A stretch of 64,000 nucleotides of DNA, from NCBI GenBank assembly GCA_964022365.1, contig CAXHZN010000003.1, positions 62,001-126,000 of the forward strand, read 5' to 3'. A model generated the notes under the pieces. That model saw only the letters and a list, made by a program, of their open reading frames with translations. It ran no database searches and was not told where the DNA came from. The position numbers were made by a program, and so were the translations under genes. The DNA comes from CAJXJP01 sp964022365 (GTDB lineage: Bacteria; Patescibacteriota; Gracilibacteria; BD1-5; UBA6164). Positions 1 to 9,257 of this stretch are shown in pieces (positions within the stretch are counted from its first letter, which is position 1; the number at the start of each line of letters is the position of its first letter).

Positions 1-9
1 TTTTCATAT

Positions 10-369
10 TTATTTTTTATTAAAAATTTTTCAAATTAAAAATTGTATGTCTTTTTCAAATGATTTTTGAGATTCATTATCACGAGCATTTAATTTTGTT
101 TGCTTTTTTACTACAAATACAAAATCATAAAAACTTTCATTATTTTTTGTATTTATATATTCACTCATCAAGTCGTAATATTTTCTACGAAACGATGTTC
201 TTTGCACATTGGTTATAACCGATTTTCATCAAATTACAATCGCAAATCTATTGTTTGTTAGTTTATTTTTTGTATAATTTAAAACTATTCCATAAGAAAA
301 AAAAGGTTTTCCTCTTTGTAAAACCTTTTTTACCTCTCTTTGTTTTAATCTAAATTTTTTCGAGATCAC
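10..369 (-). CDS. rnpA: Ribonuclease P protein component
   Basis: This protein would pair with the RNase P RNA to mature tRNA 5' ends. The reading frame gives 119 residues with three UGA-glycines. The recognisable stretch is NRFAIVIGGKSVITNVQRTS followed by FRRKYYDLM, which corresponds to the family's central strand and its basic RNR helix, though the helix is divergent here. The GTG at 367-369 is the only plausible start in frame, since no ATG lies between it and the upstream hairpin. It lies directly downstream of rpmH, the usual rpmH-rnpA order, separated by a terminator-like hairpin. An ATG at 5-7 may start the next gene, which lies outside the window. The identity rests on both motif and context. 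Confidence 0.8.
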
Positions 370-390
370 AATTATTTGTATTAAAAAACA

Positions 391-419
391 AGAAAAAGTA
401 ATGAGGTATACTCATTACT
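391..419 (-). terminator. Hairpin between rpmH and rnpA
   Basis: AGTAATGAG pairs with CTCATTACT around a 5-base loop, followed on the minus strand by TTTTTC. It would end or attenuate the rpmH message just before rnpA. Confidence 0.6.
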
Positions 420-420
420 C

Positions 421-663
421 TTATTTTCTTTTAATAAAGTTACCTTTTCCATCGAATGGAGTTTTTCTTGCTGTACCACCTGCAACAATATGCATTTTAG
501 CTTTCCCATTGATTTCTTGATATCTTTTTGGGTAACTTACAGTAAGTTGATGTCTACCTTTTCTTCTTCTGTTTTTTAAAACATTTTTTCCACTAACAGT
601 AGAACTTCTTTTAAGGAAACCATGAACTCTAAGTCTTTTTCTTTTCTTTAATTTTCCTAACAT
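421..663 (-). CDS. rpmH: 50S ribosomal protein L34 with C-terminal extension
   Basis: L34 is a small basic protein of the large ribosomal subunit. The L34 signature is clear: KRKRLRVHGFLKRSSTVSGK, then NRRRKGRHQLTVS. The family is usually about 44-46 residues, but this protein has 80. After the LTVS that normally ends L34 there are about 35 more residues, basic and ending GNFIKRK. The frame has no UGA and ends at TAA. The tail could be a lineage-specific rRNA contact, but its role is unknown. It is followed by rnpA, as in most bacteria, which supports the call. Confidence 0.92.
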   Translation of the reverse strand: MLGKLKKRKRLRVHGFLKRSSTVSGKNVLKNRRRKGRHQLTVSYPKRYQEINGKAKMHIVAGGTARKTPFDGKGNFIKRK

Positions 664-720
664 TGTCTAAAGAGATTATAATTAAATTACGGTTGTTTCT
701 TGAAACCTAATATTTTTTGC

Positions 721-753
721 TGACATATCGTATTGAGAAAATACAAAATGTCA
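721..753 (-). repeat. Inverted repeat between pyrH and rpmH
   Basis: TGACAT and ATGTCA flank an inner GTATT/AATAC pair. On the plus strand it is followed by a run of T, whereas on the minus strand, where both neighbours lie, it is not. It may be an mRNA leader structure of rpmH rather than a terminator. Confidence 0.4.
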
Positions 754-762
754 AAGTTTTTT

Positions 763-1458
763 TTAACTAATCAGCGTCCCAACATTTTTTCATAAAATAC
801 TATGTAAAATAGCATCTTCATCGTACAGAGAAACTACTTTAAGTTTCATAGAATTTTCTTTCGCTAAAGCAATTGCTGTTTGATCCATGACACGAAGATT
901 TTTTGTTATTACTTCATCATAACTTGCTTGTGGTATAAATACTGCATCATCAAACTTCATAGGATCTTTATCATATACTCCGTTTACTTTTGTTGCTTTT
1001 ATCATCATATCTGCTTCTATTTCTAATCCTCTTAATACTCCTGCAGTATCAGTAGTAAAATAAGGATTTCATGTTCAACCTGCAAATATAATAACTTTTC
1101 AAGATTGAAGATCTTTAATAGCTTTATGTTTATTAAATCTATCTGCGATTCCATCAATTCAAAAAGAATTTAAAATTTTAGTATGAATTCATTTTCTATT
1201 TAATACATCACTCAGAGCAATCGCATTAATGTTAATAGCCAACATACCCATATTATCTCCATTACATCTATCAATGTTAATTTTTTCTATCTCGCTCCCG
1301 CGAATAAAATTTCCAGCTCATACAACCAATCCTACTTCGATTCATTTTTTTACGAGATTTGTAATTTTTTCACATACTTCATCTAACATTACATAATCTA
1401 ATCATCCAGATTGTTTTCATGCTAATGCTTCACCAGAAATTTTCAATAGTACTCTCAT
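763..1458 (-). CDS. pyrH: UMP kinase
   Basis: This enzyme converts UMP to UDP using ATP, in cytosolic pyrimidine nucleotide synthesis. The product is 231 residues, a normal length. It begins MRVLLKISGEALAGKQSG, the amino-acid kinase N-terminus, and later shows GNPYFTTDTAG and the UMP-kinase segment KATKVNGVYDKDP. UGA encodes Gly at several family-conserved positions. Read with the standard code the gene would stop at 790-792, but the frame continues through that UGA to the family's typical C-terminus, NVGTLIS, and a TAA. This gene is therefore good evidence for the recoding. It ends 3 bases after the coding end of the upstream anchored protein's neighbour region, suggesting co-transcription with it. 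Confidence 0.96.
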
Positions 1459-1461
1459 GAA

Positions 1462-2538
1462 TTATTTTGTTATTTCATTAAATAAATTATCTGTAACTTC
1501 AACAAGTGTAAACTCATCATTTATTGCTTTTAATTGAGTATTTTTTTCTTTTAACCAATTATTTTTTTCATCTTGAGTTTCTAATGTTTCCCAAGTTTTT
1601 AAAACATCTGCTTGTTCTAACTCTAAAATACCATAATAGTTATTTGAAACATAATGTTTTGCATATTTATATACTCCAGATTCATCTATAGACAATACGA
1701 AATATGAAATTGAACCTTCGTTTTCACTAGGTCTACATGTATTCCACCAAATTGTACCAATATTTAATCTGTTTGTTTGAGATAAAATATATTCATTTGT
1801 ACATTCAAACTCTAAATCTTTCACAGCTGAAATTTCTAGTCAAGGTATATCAGAATAACTTACACTTGATTCTGAAACTTTTACAGGATTCCCATATTTT
1901 GCATCACTTGGTAATCCTGAAATATCAATATCCATTGTATTAACATTTTCTAATTGATCGAGTTTTTCTTCTGGATTATAAATAGTTAGTTCTAAGATCG
2001 ATTCTTCGTCTCAAGATTTTGCTATAAATTGATATACATTTGTACCATAATCAAATACTTGATATTGAGAAAATGCTCTATATAAAAATGTATCATCTCA
2101 GGCAGAAAATTGATTTAAAACATAATCATCGTTTGGGTAACTTGAATCTTTATTTTCAAAAGTTACACGAATAGAATCTACATTTACGAGAGTTTTACCT
2201 GAAATTTCTATTTTCCCATCTGCTAAATCTGATTCTTGTAACTGATTTAATTGGATAAATTCATTCTCTGTAAGATATTTTATAGTAAAAGTATCTGGTA
2301 AATCTTCTTCTACAGGTTGATAATTTTCTTGATCTTCTTCTTGTTGAGATGACTCAGAGTCTACTAAATTATCTCATTTATCTGGAGTTTGATTTTGTGT
2401 ATCATCTTCATTTTGGTTTGCATCTTGATTTACTCATAATTCTTGTTTTGCATCTTCAATTTGTTTTTGTTCTTGCATATAATTCCAAGCAAAATAACCA
2501 ATAATAGCTATTGTTAGTATCACTAATAAATTTTTCAT
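1462..2538 (-). CDS. Membrane-anchored protein of unknown function
   Basis: I do not recognise this 358-residue protein. It starts with one hydrophobic segment, MKNLLVILTIAIIGYFAWNY, which looks like an uncleaved signal anchor. About 70 residues rich in Q, E, D and N follow and probably form a flexible linker. The remaining 260 residues are acidic and soluble, with aromatic residues and two cysteines near the end (FECTNEY, NTCRPSE), consistent with an extracytoplasmic domain. The stop is TAA, 3 bases before the pyrH start, so the two genes are likely co-transcribed. The N-terminus resembles that of the anchored protein at 31370-32195 (GYFAW motif), so they may share an architecture. Confidence 0.75.
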
Positions 2539-2556
2539 AGTATTTTCTCTAAAAAA

Positions 2557-2593
2557 TAAAAGACAAAAACATTTTAATGTGTTTTTGTCTTTT
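2557..2593 (-). terminator. Terminator after RNase J gene
   Basis: A near-perfect hairpin, AAAAGACAAAAACA against TGTTTTTGTCTTTT, with A and T tracts on both sides. It lies between the RNase J stop and the next gene start. Confidence 0.8.
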
Positions 2594-2615
2594 GTAAACT
2601 GTAAAAATATTTTTT

Positions 2616-4667
2616 TTACACTTCCATAATCATTGGGATAATCATTGGTTCTCTATCGAGTTTTTGTAAAAGAAATTTTTCTAAATCAGTTCTAATGATT
2701 TTAATTAAATCTTTTTCTTCCATATCTGGAACATCTTTAATCGTATTTTCATAAATATCTCTTGATTTTTTTATAATCATTCTATGAATTGGTCTTACTT
2801 CATCTAAATATACTAAACCTCTTGTTTCTAATTTTATATGTCCAAGAATAGCTTTTGTTTTTTTATCAATTTTGTAAACAATAACTAAAGTACCAGAATT
2901 CATCATTTTTTCTCTGGCTTTAATTACATGAGAACCAGCAGTTCCCATTCCATTCCCATCAATAATAATTTCTTGGATTGGAGCTTTGATTCTTGATCTA
3001 AAAATATTTCCATTTGGAGCAAAATCTACAATTGCACCGTTATCAATAAGTAAACAATTTTCTTCTTTCATACCAACCGTAAGAGCTGTATCTTTATGAA
3101 CCGTTCTAAAATATAAATCACCAAAAACTGGCATAAAATATTTAGGTTTGATAAGTTGAATCATTATTTTTTGTTCTTCTTGAAATGCATGACCACCTGT
3201 ATGTACTTCTTTATCATCTTTTGTAATTACTTTTGCTCCTAATTTAATAAGTTTGTTAATAATTCCAATTACTGATTTTTCATTCCCTGGAACAGTTGAT
3301 GAAGAAAATACAACTGTATCTTCTTTTACTATTTCAATAGATGGATGTCTTCATTCTGACATTCTTGAAAGTGCTGAAAATTCTTCTCCTTGTGAACCAG
3401 TTGTAATAATAACTTGTTTATGTGGAGGAATTCCTTGAGTAGCTTTTGGAGTCATTTTTTTCATGATTCCTGGTTTGATTTTTAAATATCCTAAATCTTT
3501 TGCAATTTGAACATTTTCAACCATAGATCTCCCAGAAAGAAAAATAGTTTTATCATATTTATCACAAATATCTACGAGTTGTTGAACTCTTGAAATCCAA
3601 GATGAAAATGCTGCAATTATAAGTCTTCCTTTATGGTGATGTTTTACAATTTCTTCTAATGCTTCTCCAACATCTTTTTCAGATTTAGAAAAACCTTTTC
3701 TTACTGAACCAGTTGAATCTGACATTAACATTGTAATTCCTCTAGAACCAATTTCACCAATTCTTGATAAATCAGCTGGTTCATCGATTGCAGGAGTAAA
3801 ATCTATTTTAAAATCACCTGTATGAACGAATTTTGCTCCACCTGGAGATTCAATATATATACCAGCACAATCTGGAATTGAATGATTTACTTTAAAAAAT
3901 TCTACATCAAATTGACCAACTTTAAATTTATCTCTGCTTCATGCATCTATTTCAATAAAAGTTGTATGTGGTAATAATCCAGCTTCTGAAATTGCTTTTT
4001 TAGCAAGTCCTACTGTTAATTTTGTCCCATAAACTACTGGCATTCCAAGTGCAGGTAAAATATGTTTTAAAGAACCAATATGATCTAAATGAGCATGCGT
4101 TAATAACATTCATTTAATATTGTCTTTATATTTTGTTAGAAATGATACATCAGGAATTGAATAATTTACACCGTACATATCCGCGTCAGCAAATTGTACA
4201 CCACAATCTACGATTAAAATATCATCACCATATTGAACCATTCCCATATTTTTTGCACCCGTTTCGTTATTCCCACCTACTGGAATAAATCTTGTGTACC
4301 CTTCTCTCAGAGATGGTAAATAAAATTTAGTTTCAGGAAAATCAGAAACAAATTTCCCTTTTACACCATGAGAGTTATTTGGTTTTTTTCTGTTATTATG
4401 AACCGGTTTTTTATTATTATTTTGAGTATTTTTATTATTTTGTTTTTGGTTATTTTGTGGATGATTATGAACCGGTTTTTTATTATTCGCAGGAGCTTTA
4501 TTGCTTTGTTTTGATTGGTTCCCAGAATTTTTATTTTCTTGTTTTATTACTTCAACACCTGCTGTTTGAGTAGGAGTTGATTGAGTTTCTTGAGTATTTG
4601 AATTATTTTCTCATTGATTTGGAGTTATTTCTAATTCTCTGTCTAATTCATCTAAAAAATCTTTCAT
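2616..4667 (-). CDS. rnj: Ribonuclease J with Asn/Gln-rich N-terminal extension
   Basis: RNase J is a metallo-beta-lactamase/beta-CASP ribonuclease with endo- and 5'-3' exonuclease activity in mRNA decay and rRNA maturation. The 683-residue product has the metal-binding motif THAHLDHIG at roughly residues 189-197, a second site around VNHSIPDCAGI and HTGDFKIDF, and the beta-CASP region (SDSTGSVRKGFSKSE, then TGSQGEEFSALSRMS). The C-terminal part (HVIKAREKMM onward) matches the family tail. Before the catalytic domain are about 115 residues rich in Asn, Gln and Lys, with the octamer NNKKPVHN present twice. Such disordered basic tails often bind RNA or partners, but that is inference here. The ATG at 4667 is the farthest start in frame. 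Confidence 0.95.
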
Positions 4668-5036
4668 TTTTCATTGATTTTTATTAATATAAAATATTAC
4701 ATCAAAAATATTTATTTTTTCGCAAATATATTACGTTAGAAAAAGAAGTATTCATTTATTGATTGAGTCTTATCGATTTCTAAAAAATATTTTTTATAAA
4801 ATTGAAAAGTTATTAAGTGTGTTTATTTGTGATAATTTTTTTGAACCTTTTTTATGACTTTCACTTCAAGTATTTTTCTATAAACATACAAAAGAGAGCT
4901 CTCTATTAAGAGCTTAATAACTTTATAAATCCTATAAATGTTTTGATGATTTTGTAATTGAAAGAAAAGATTTTATCACAAAAAAAATGAATATTTTTCG
5001 ATGTGAGTAAAGATATCTTCTTCCTGACATTTCGAA
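4668..5036. other. Intergenic region upstream of rnj
   Basis: I find no convincing gene in these 369 bases. Two short palindromes, AGAGAGCTCTCT at 4893-4904 and TTAAGAGCTTAA at 4906-4917, lie side by side and may terminate the metallopeptidase message. The rest is AT-rich and presumably carries the rnj promoter. Confidence 0.4.
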
Positions 5037-5912
5037 TTATATTCATTTTTTTAAATACTGCAATAGATTTTCTATATCAAAAGGAATCTTTGTTATATCC
5101 CGATAATAATCTAAAACTTCATTTTCTATTGAAAAATCTTGTTGTTTGAAATCATCCTTTTTAAAAAAGTATACTCAAAAATATTTATATTTTTTCATAA
5201 GAATTTCTGATTTTTCAGCTTTTTGTAAAAAATCTTTGTTATGCAAAACGTAATATGTAAAACTTTCTGCAAAATCTTCATATTTATTGGTCATTGCATA
5301 TCAAGAAACAAAATCACTTTGCTTTAATCCAGCTTGCATCACTTTAGTTGATTCCCAAGAAATACCATAAAAATTTTCGCTTAAATCTCGAATAACTTTT
5401 TTTTGAAAATAATAAATGTCTACAAAGTGTGCAAACTCATGAATTGCTACGGCAAGAAATTCTTCTTTTGAGAGTTCTTCTATACCGTACATTTTTATAC
5501 TTTTATTTTTCATTTTCCCTCTCACATCATATTTATTTTGATGAATTTGAACATGGAGATCAAAAACTGATTTTTTTATAGCATCTGAAGAAAGAAAATC
5601 TCAAAATATTTTTGAATAATCTTGAGCTATTTCTTCAAAATTATCTGGAAAATAATGAAACATAAATGGTGCAGCAGAAGCATAATAATCTTTTAAAATA
5701 ATTGCGACCTTTTCATCATCTTTTTCAAAAATATCTTCTGGTTCATCTACTTTATATTCTTCAATTGTTTTATCTGTTTCGATAAGTTGTTCTTCCATTT
5801 GTGGCTGAAGTGTCATAAAAAAGTAGTTTTTTATAATAAAAACTACTCCAGTAAAGAATATCGTTATAGCGATAAATAATCAAACCTGTGATGGACTATT
5901 TCTATTGTTCAT
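5037..5912 (-). CDS. Membrane-anchored zinc metallopeptidase (HExxH)
   Basis: The 291-residue product begins with a hydrophobic anchor (VWLFIAITIFFTGVVFII, with the first W a UGA-Gly), then an acidic linker. A zincin motif follows: LAVAIHEFAHFVD around residues 140-152, where HEFAH gives two zinc-binding His and the catalytic Glu. About 70 residues later comes YEDFAESFTYYV, whose Glu would be the third zinc ligand of a gluzincin. The catalytic domain would face outside the cell. Its start lies one base after the stop of the small membrane protein upstream, so it is the last gene of the VirB2-like operon. It may process or remodel surface proteins or peptidoglycan. The substrate is unknown. 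Confidence 0.8.
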
Positions 5913-5913
5913 A

Positions 5914-6336
5914 TTAAATATTTTTTCAAATTCTATACATAAAATTAATTACCACAGATACTAATGTACTGGCTGATAAAATAGCAATAAATCAGATAAT
6001 TGACCATTTAACTATATCTTTTGATTTTTTAATTTTTTCATCATCTCAAGTTGATAGTGTCATACTGAGTGCTCAGTAAATCAAAGAACCAACTGAAAGT
6101 AATCATAAAATTAATGCAATGTTTTCTACCCAATTGCTAATCATAGATTTAAATCCTGTTTCTATTTTTGCGTCATTTGTTTTTACAGCTGTAGATTGTC
6201 CATTATTAAAACATTCGTCTACATTAGCATTCACAGTTGCTCAAGAATTATACGAACAATTTGCAAATGTTATCTCTTGTGAAAAAAAACAAAACCCAGC
6301 AATAATTATAGCAAAATATATAAATAATTTTTTCAT
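5914..6336 (-). CDS. VirB2/TrbC-like small membrane protein (1)
   Basis: The product is 140 residues with a signal peptide (MKKLFIYFAIIIAGFCFFSQ, ending near FA), a short exported stretch with two cysteines (NCSYNS, DECFNN), then two membrane helices (VENIALILGLLSVGSLIYGA and IVKWSIIGFIAILSASTLVS). The basic loop between them, STGDDEKIKKSKDIVKW, is typical of VirB2/TrbC-like pilins of type IV secretion systems and of the many relatives seen in CPR genomes. No ATPase or channel gene lies in this window, so a complete secretion system is not shown. It is co-transcribed with its neighbours (9 bases to the next upstream gene) and precedes the metallopeptidase. Confidence 0.7.
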
Positions 6337-6345
6337 TTTTTTATA

Positions 6346-6711
6346 TTAAAATATATTAATTCCAGCTACAAGTTTCACAGCAGCCCAAGCAAAACTTACC
6401 ACAAAAATACCTACAATAGCATAAATAAATTGCATCCAAGATTTTTTGAATTCTTCAGGATTTCATCTTGCCAATCCGAGACGAATCCCAACAAAAAGAA
6501 ATACTCCAATCGCGGTAATCGGTAATAATGTATCGATTGAATCTCTTATCCAAAATAAAAAGTTATCGATTTGATCATCCGCATTATCTCAGTCTACCAA
6601 AACATCCTGAGAATTTGGAAGCATATCCTTTAAATAGTTTGCTTGTTGCTCAGCTAAAGCTATCTGTAAAGTTGATAGATAAGCAATAAGTGAAAATAAA
6701 ATTTTTTTCAT
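6346..6711 (-). CDS. Small two-helix membrane protein, VirB2-like layout (2)
   Basis: The 121-residue product has a signal peptide (MKKILFSLIAYLSTLQIALA), a short acidic exported part, and two membrane helices (SIDTLLPITAIGVFLFVGIR and FIYAIVGIFVVSFAWAAVKL). The connecting loop LGLARGNPEEFKKSWMQ places basic residues before the second helix, as in VirB2/TrbC-like proteins. It lies between two proteins of the same build with gaps of only 9 and 15 bases. Similarity is in architecture only, and the sequence itself has diverged. Its role is unknown. Confidence 0.65.
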
Positions 6712-6726
6712 ATTTTTATATTAATA

Positions 6727-7152
6727 TTAATTTGGAGACTCAGTGGCTGGATTTCAAGAACCTGATGAGTTAAAATTTAACTGTCAAAGTGTAGCAATTA
6801 TAAACCAAGAACTTATAGAGAGTAGCACTCATAAAAGTGACCAAATAATCCATTTTTTTGCACGATTTACTTTATCTTCATCTCCGGCAGAAATCAAATA
6901 CATTACACCTGAAATCATCACTGCAATAATTGCAAAAATTGCGACGTATGGCATAATAAAAGATATTGCATCTGCAATTGCTTGCGTAAAAGAATTTTCA
7001 CTTACATTAGGAGAAGAAGGTATTGCTTTATTATCGTCTGGACATCCTGGAAGTCCATAACAATTAATTCTCGGAGAACTATCTACTGCAAAAGCATGAC
7101 TAGCCAGCAAAAAATATAATGCTGTTGCTAAAAATGTATAAATATATTTCAT
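6727..7152 (-). CDS. VirB2/TrbC-like small membrane protein (3)
   Basis: The 141-residue product has a signal peptide (MKYIYTFLATALYFLLASHA, cleavage after FA), an exported segment with two cysteines (NCYGLPGCPDD), and two helices: ADAISFIMPYVAIFAIIAVM and WSLLGVLLSISSWFIIATL. The loop SAGDEDKVNRAKKWI is the clearest VirB2/TrbC-type signature in the cluster (compare STGDDEKIKKSKD in the neighbour). After the second helix a short Ser/Asn/Pro tail runs to TAA. UGA encodes the Gly at 6829-6831 inside the second helix, where the standard code would truncate the protein. Confidence 0.7.
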
Positions 7153-7159
7153 TTGTTTT

Positions 7160-7816
7160 TTATGTATTATACAAAATAAATCTGAGTAATCCTACGATCA
7201 TATATGAACTTAATGCGACGATTAGAGCAATCACACCAGACATAAATATAGACTTCCCTTTTGATAAAAGTTCATCTTGGCCATGATACAAGATAATATA
7301 TCATCCTCAAACAGTCATAATCAGTACAGATAAAGCTCAAAGTGCCACCATTAATTTTTGAATCACTGTTCCAAAAACATTATTTACTCACTCTGACGTA
7401 GATTTTCAACCAAAAGATGGTCAAATTCAAAAACCAGAACCTGTATTAAACATGAATGTATCTTTATCTATACAGTTTTTAGAATCTTCACACTCTTTAT
7501 TACGTTCTTCATTAAAAGCTTCTAAATTTGTATTCATTGTTGATTTAGCCGTTTCTAATTTTTTTGATTCAGCATCAATATATGATTTTTTTTCTTTTTT
7601 AAGGTAATCAGTTGATTGAGTATTTCATTCATTTTCTAATCTTTTAATTTGTTTATCAAACTCCTCTATCCTATTATTATATTGAGTTTTTAATTTATTA
7701 TATTCTTTAGCAGAATTTTGATACTCTTTTTGTGTAGCTTCAGTATCTGCAAAAACATTTCAAATTTGAAATATTCCGAGGAAAATTATTGTGAGTAAAA
7801 ATAATTTTTTAATCAT
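7160..7816 (-). CDS. Exported coiled-coil protein with two C-terminal membrane helices
   Basis: This is the first gene of the four-gene membrane cluster. It encodes 218 residues: a signal peptide (MIKKLFLLTIIFLGIFQIG, ending VFA), about 90 residues of Lys/Glu/Gln-rich coiled coil (roughly residues 25-115), a Gly/Ser stretch full of UGA codons, and two membrane helices (QKLMVALGALSVLIMTVGGG and VIALIVALSSYMIVGLLRF). The helix-loop-helix end with GQDELLSKGK recalls the VirB2-like neighbours, so it may be the same fold with an added coiled-coil stalk. It stands divergent to the plus-strand glycosyltransferase, with a 108-base promoter region between them. Confidence 0.7.
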
Positions 7817-7924
7817 TTTTTTTGTTTAAAATTAAATTAAATTCCATAAAATAGTATCATAAAATTTATTTTTTTCAAAATATTGTTATATTTTAGACAA
7901 GTAAAAAACTTTTAACTAAAAATT

Positions 7925-9043
7925 ATGCCTAAAAAAGTAGCTATTGTACATGAAATGTTAGTAAAACTCTGATGAGCTGAGAAAGTAGTTCAAGAATTTA
8001 TGAGACTCTTTCCTCAGGCTGATATTTTCACTTTGATGTATGACGAAAAAAAAGTAGAAAAAGATTTTCCAAAAGAAAAAATTCATCCGCAAGTATTTTC
8101 CCTTCCAAGCCAAAAAAGATATTCTTGGACAAAAAGACAAAGATTGTCTATTAATCTCATGGCAAAAAGTGTAGAACAGCTTGATTTAAGTGAATATGAT
8201 CTGGTTTTATGTAGTTCGAGTAGTTTTGCTCATGGATGTATAACAAAACCTGAAACACAATTTATTGTCTACTATCATTCTCCATCTGGATATTTATGGC
8301 ATCAAACCAATGAATATAAAAAAATGATTTGATGGAATAGTTGAATAAAATGATTTTTTCTCAATAAATTTTTCTTAAAAACAAGAATCTGGGATTTCAC
8401 AGCTTCTTCGCGCGTAGATATTCCTGTTATTGCAAGTGACATTGCAGCAAAAAGAATAAAAAAATATTATAAGCGTGATGATTATCATATAATTTATCCT
8501 CCTGTTGAAACAAAAAGATTTAAACTCGCTGCAAAAAAATATGAAACTCAAGATTATTATATCACTATTTCAGCTCTGACTGAATGGAAAAAAGTTGATA
8601 CAATAATAAAAGCATTTAATAAAATGCCCGAACAAAAATTAAAAATTATCTGAATCTGAAATCAGCAAAAAGAATTAATGCAACTATCTACATCTAAAAA
8701 TATAGAATTTGTTTGATACAAATCAGGTGAAGAATTAGAAAAAATAGTTGGTGAATCAAAATGATGAATTTTTTCATGAGTAGAAGATTTTTGAATAGCT
8801 GCTGTTGAAGTTATGGCTGCTGGAAAACCTGTATTTTGAATCAATCAATGATGAGTCACAGAAACATCCATAGCTGGAAAAACTTGAGAATTTTATGAAA
8901 ATGAAAATGATTTTGTTGAAAAATTTAAAATATTTCACCAAAATAATATTATTTGAGTGTATTCTCCAGAAAATTGTCAAAATCAAGCAGAAAAATTTTC
9001 AGACGAAAGTTTTGGAAAAAATATTCTTACATTAATTACATAA
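7925..9043 (+). CDS. Glycosyltransferase family 4 protein
   Basis: This would be a cytosolic retaining glycosyltransferase that adds a sugar, possibly mannose, to a surface glycan precursor. The 372-residue product begins MPKKVAIVHEMLVKLGGAEK, the nucleotide-sugar GT4 N-terminus, with both glycines of LGGAEK encoded by UGA. The donor-binding region shows VGYKSGEELEKIVGESKG and the family's E-x7-E motif, EDFGIAAVEVMAAGKPV. The start ATG is clear and the stop is TAA. An O-antigen ligase/polymerase-like gene follows on the same strand, indicating a polysaccharide assembly function. The exact sugar cannot be read from the sequence. Confidence 0.9.
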
Positions 9044-9048
9044 AAAAA

Positions 9049-9113
9049 GAGCCTACAAAATGTAGGCTCAAACGTTGGAGTACAACTATGCGAGTTGTAT
9101 TTGCATATTTTTT
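9049..9113 (+). other. Two adjacent hairpins, possible terminator or small RNA
   Basis: GAGCCTACA pairs with TGTAGGCTC (9049-9069). A second hairpin, TACAACT with AGTTGTA (9081-9099), is followed by a T-rich stretch, TTTGCATATTTTTTC. The first hairpin is preceded by A7, so it would also work as a minus-strand terminator. The pair may simply end the glycosyltransferase message. Confidence 0.5.
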
Positions 9114-9182
9114 CAACTTACTATATTCCATAATAAAGTGTAAAAATAGCCTGCAGAATTTAGTCAGAAAAAAATAAAAGTC

Positions 9183-9225
9183 AAAAATAAAATCAAAGAT
9201 AGTTTACATTTTTGATTTTATTTTT
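9183..9225. terminator. Bidirectional terminator-like hairpin
   Basis: AAAAATAAAATCAAA and TTTGATTTTATTTTT form a long AT-rich stem with A and T runs on both flanks, between the glycosyltransferase and the O-antigen ligase-like gene. Confidence 0.55.
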
Positions 9226-9257
9226 ATTATAAAAAAAATATACCTTAAATAAAAACG

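Noticed and set aside
4379..4573. Plus-strand frame rich in Tyr and Phe
   Set aside because: It is the complement of the Asn/Lys-rich extension of RNase J.
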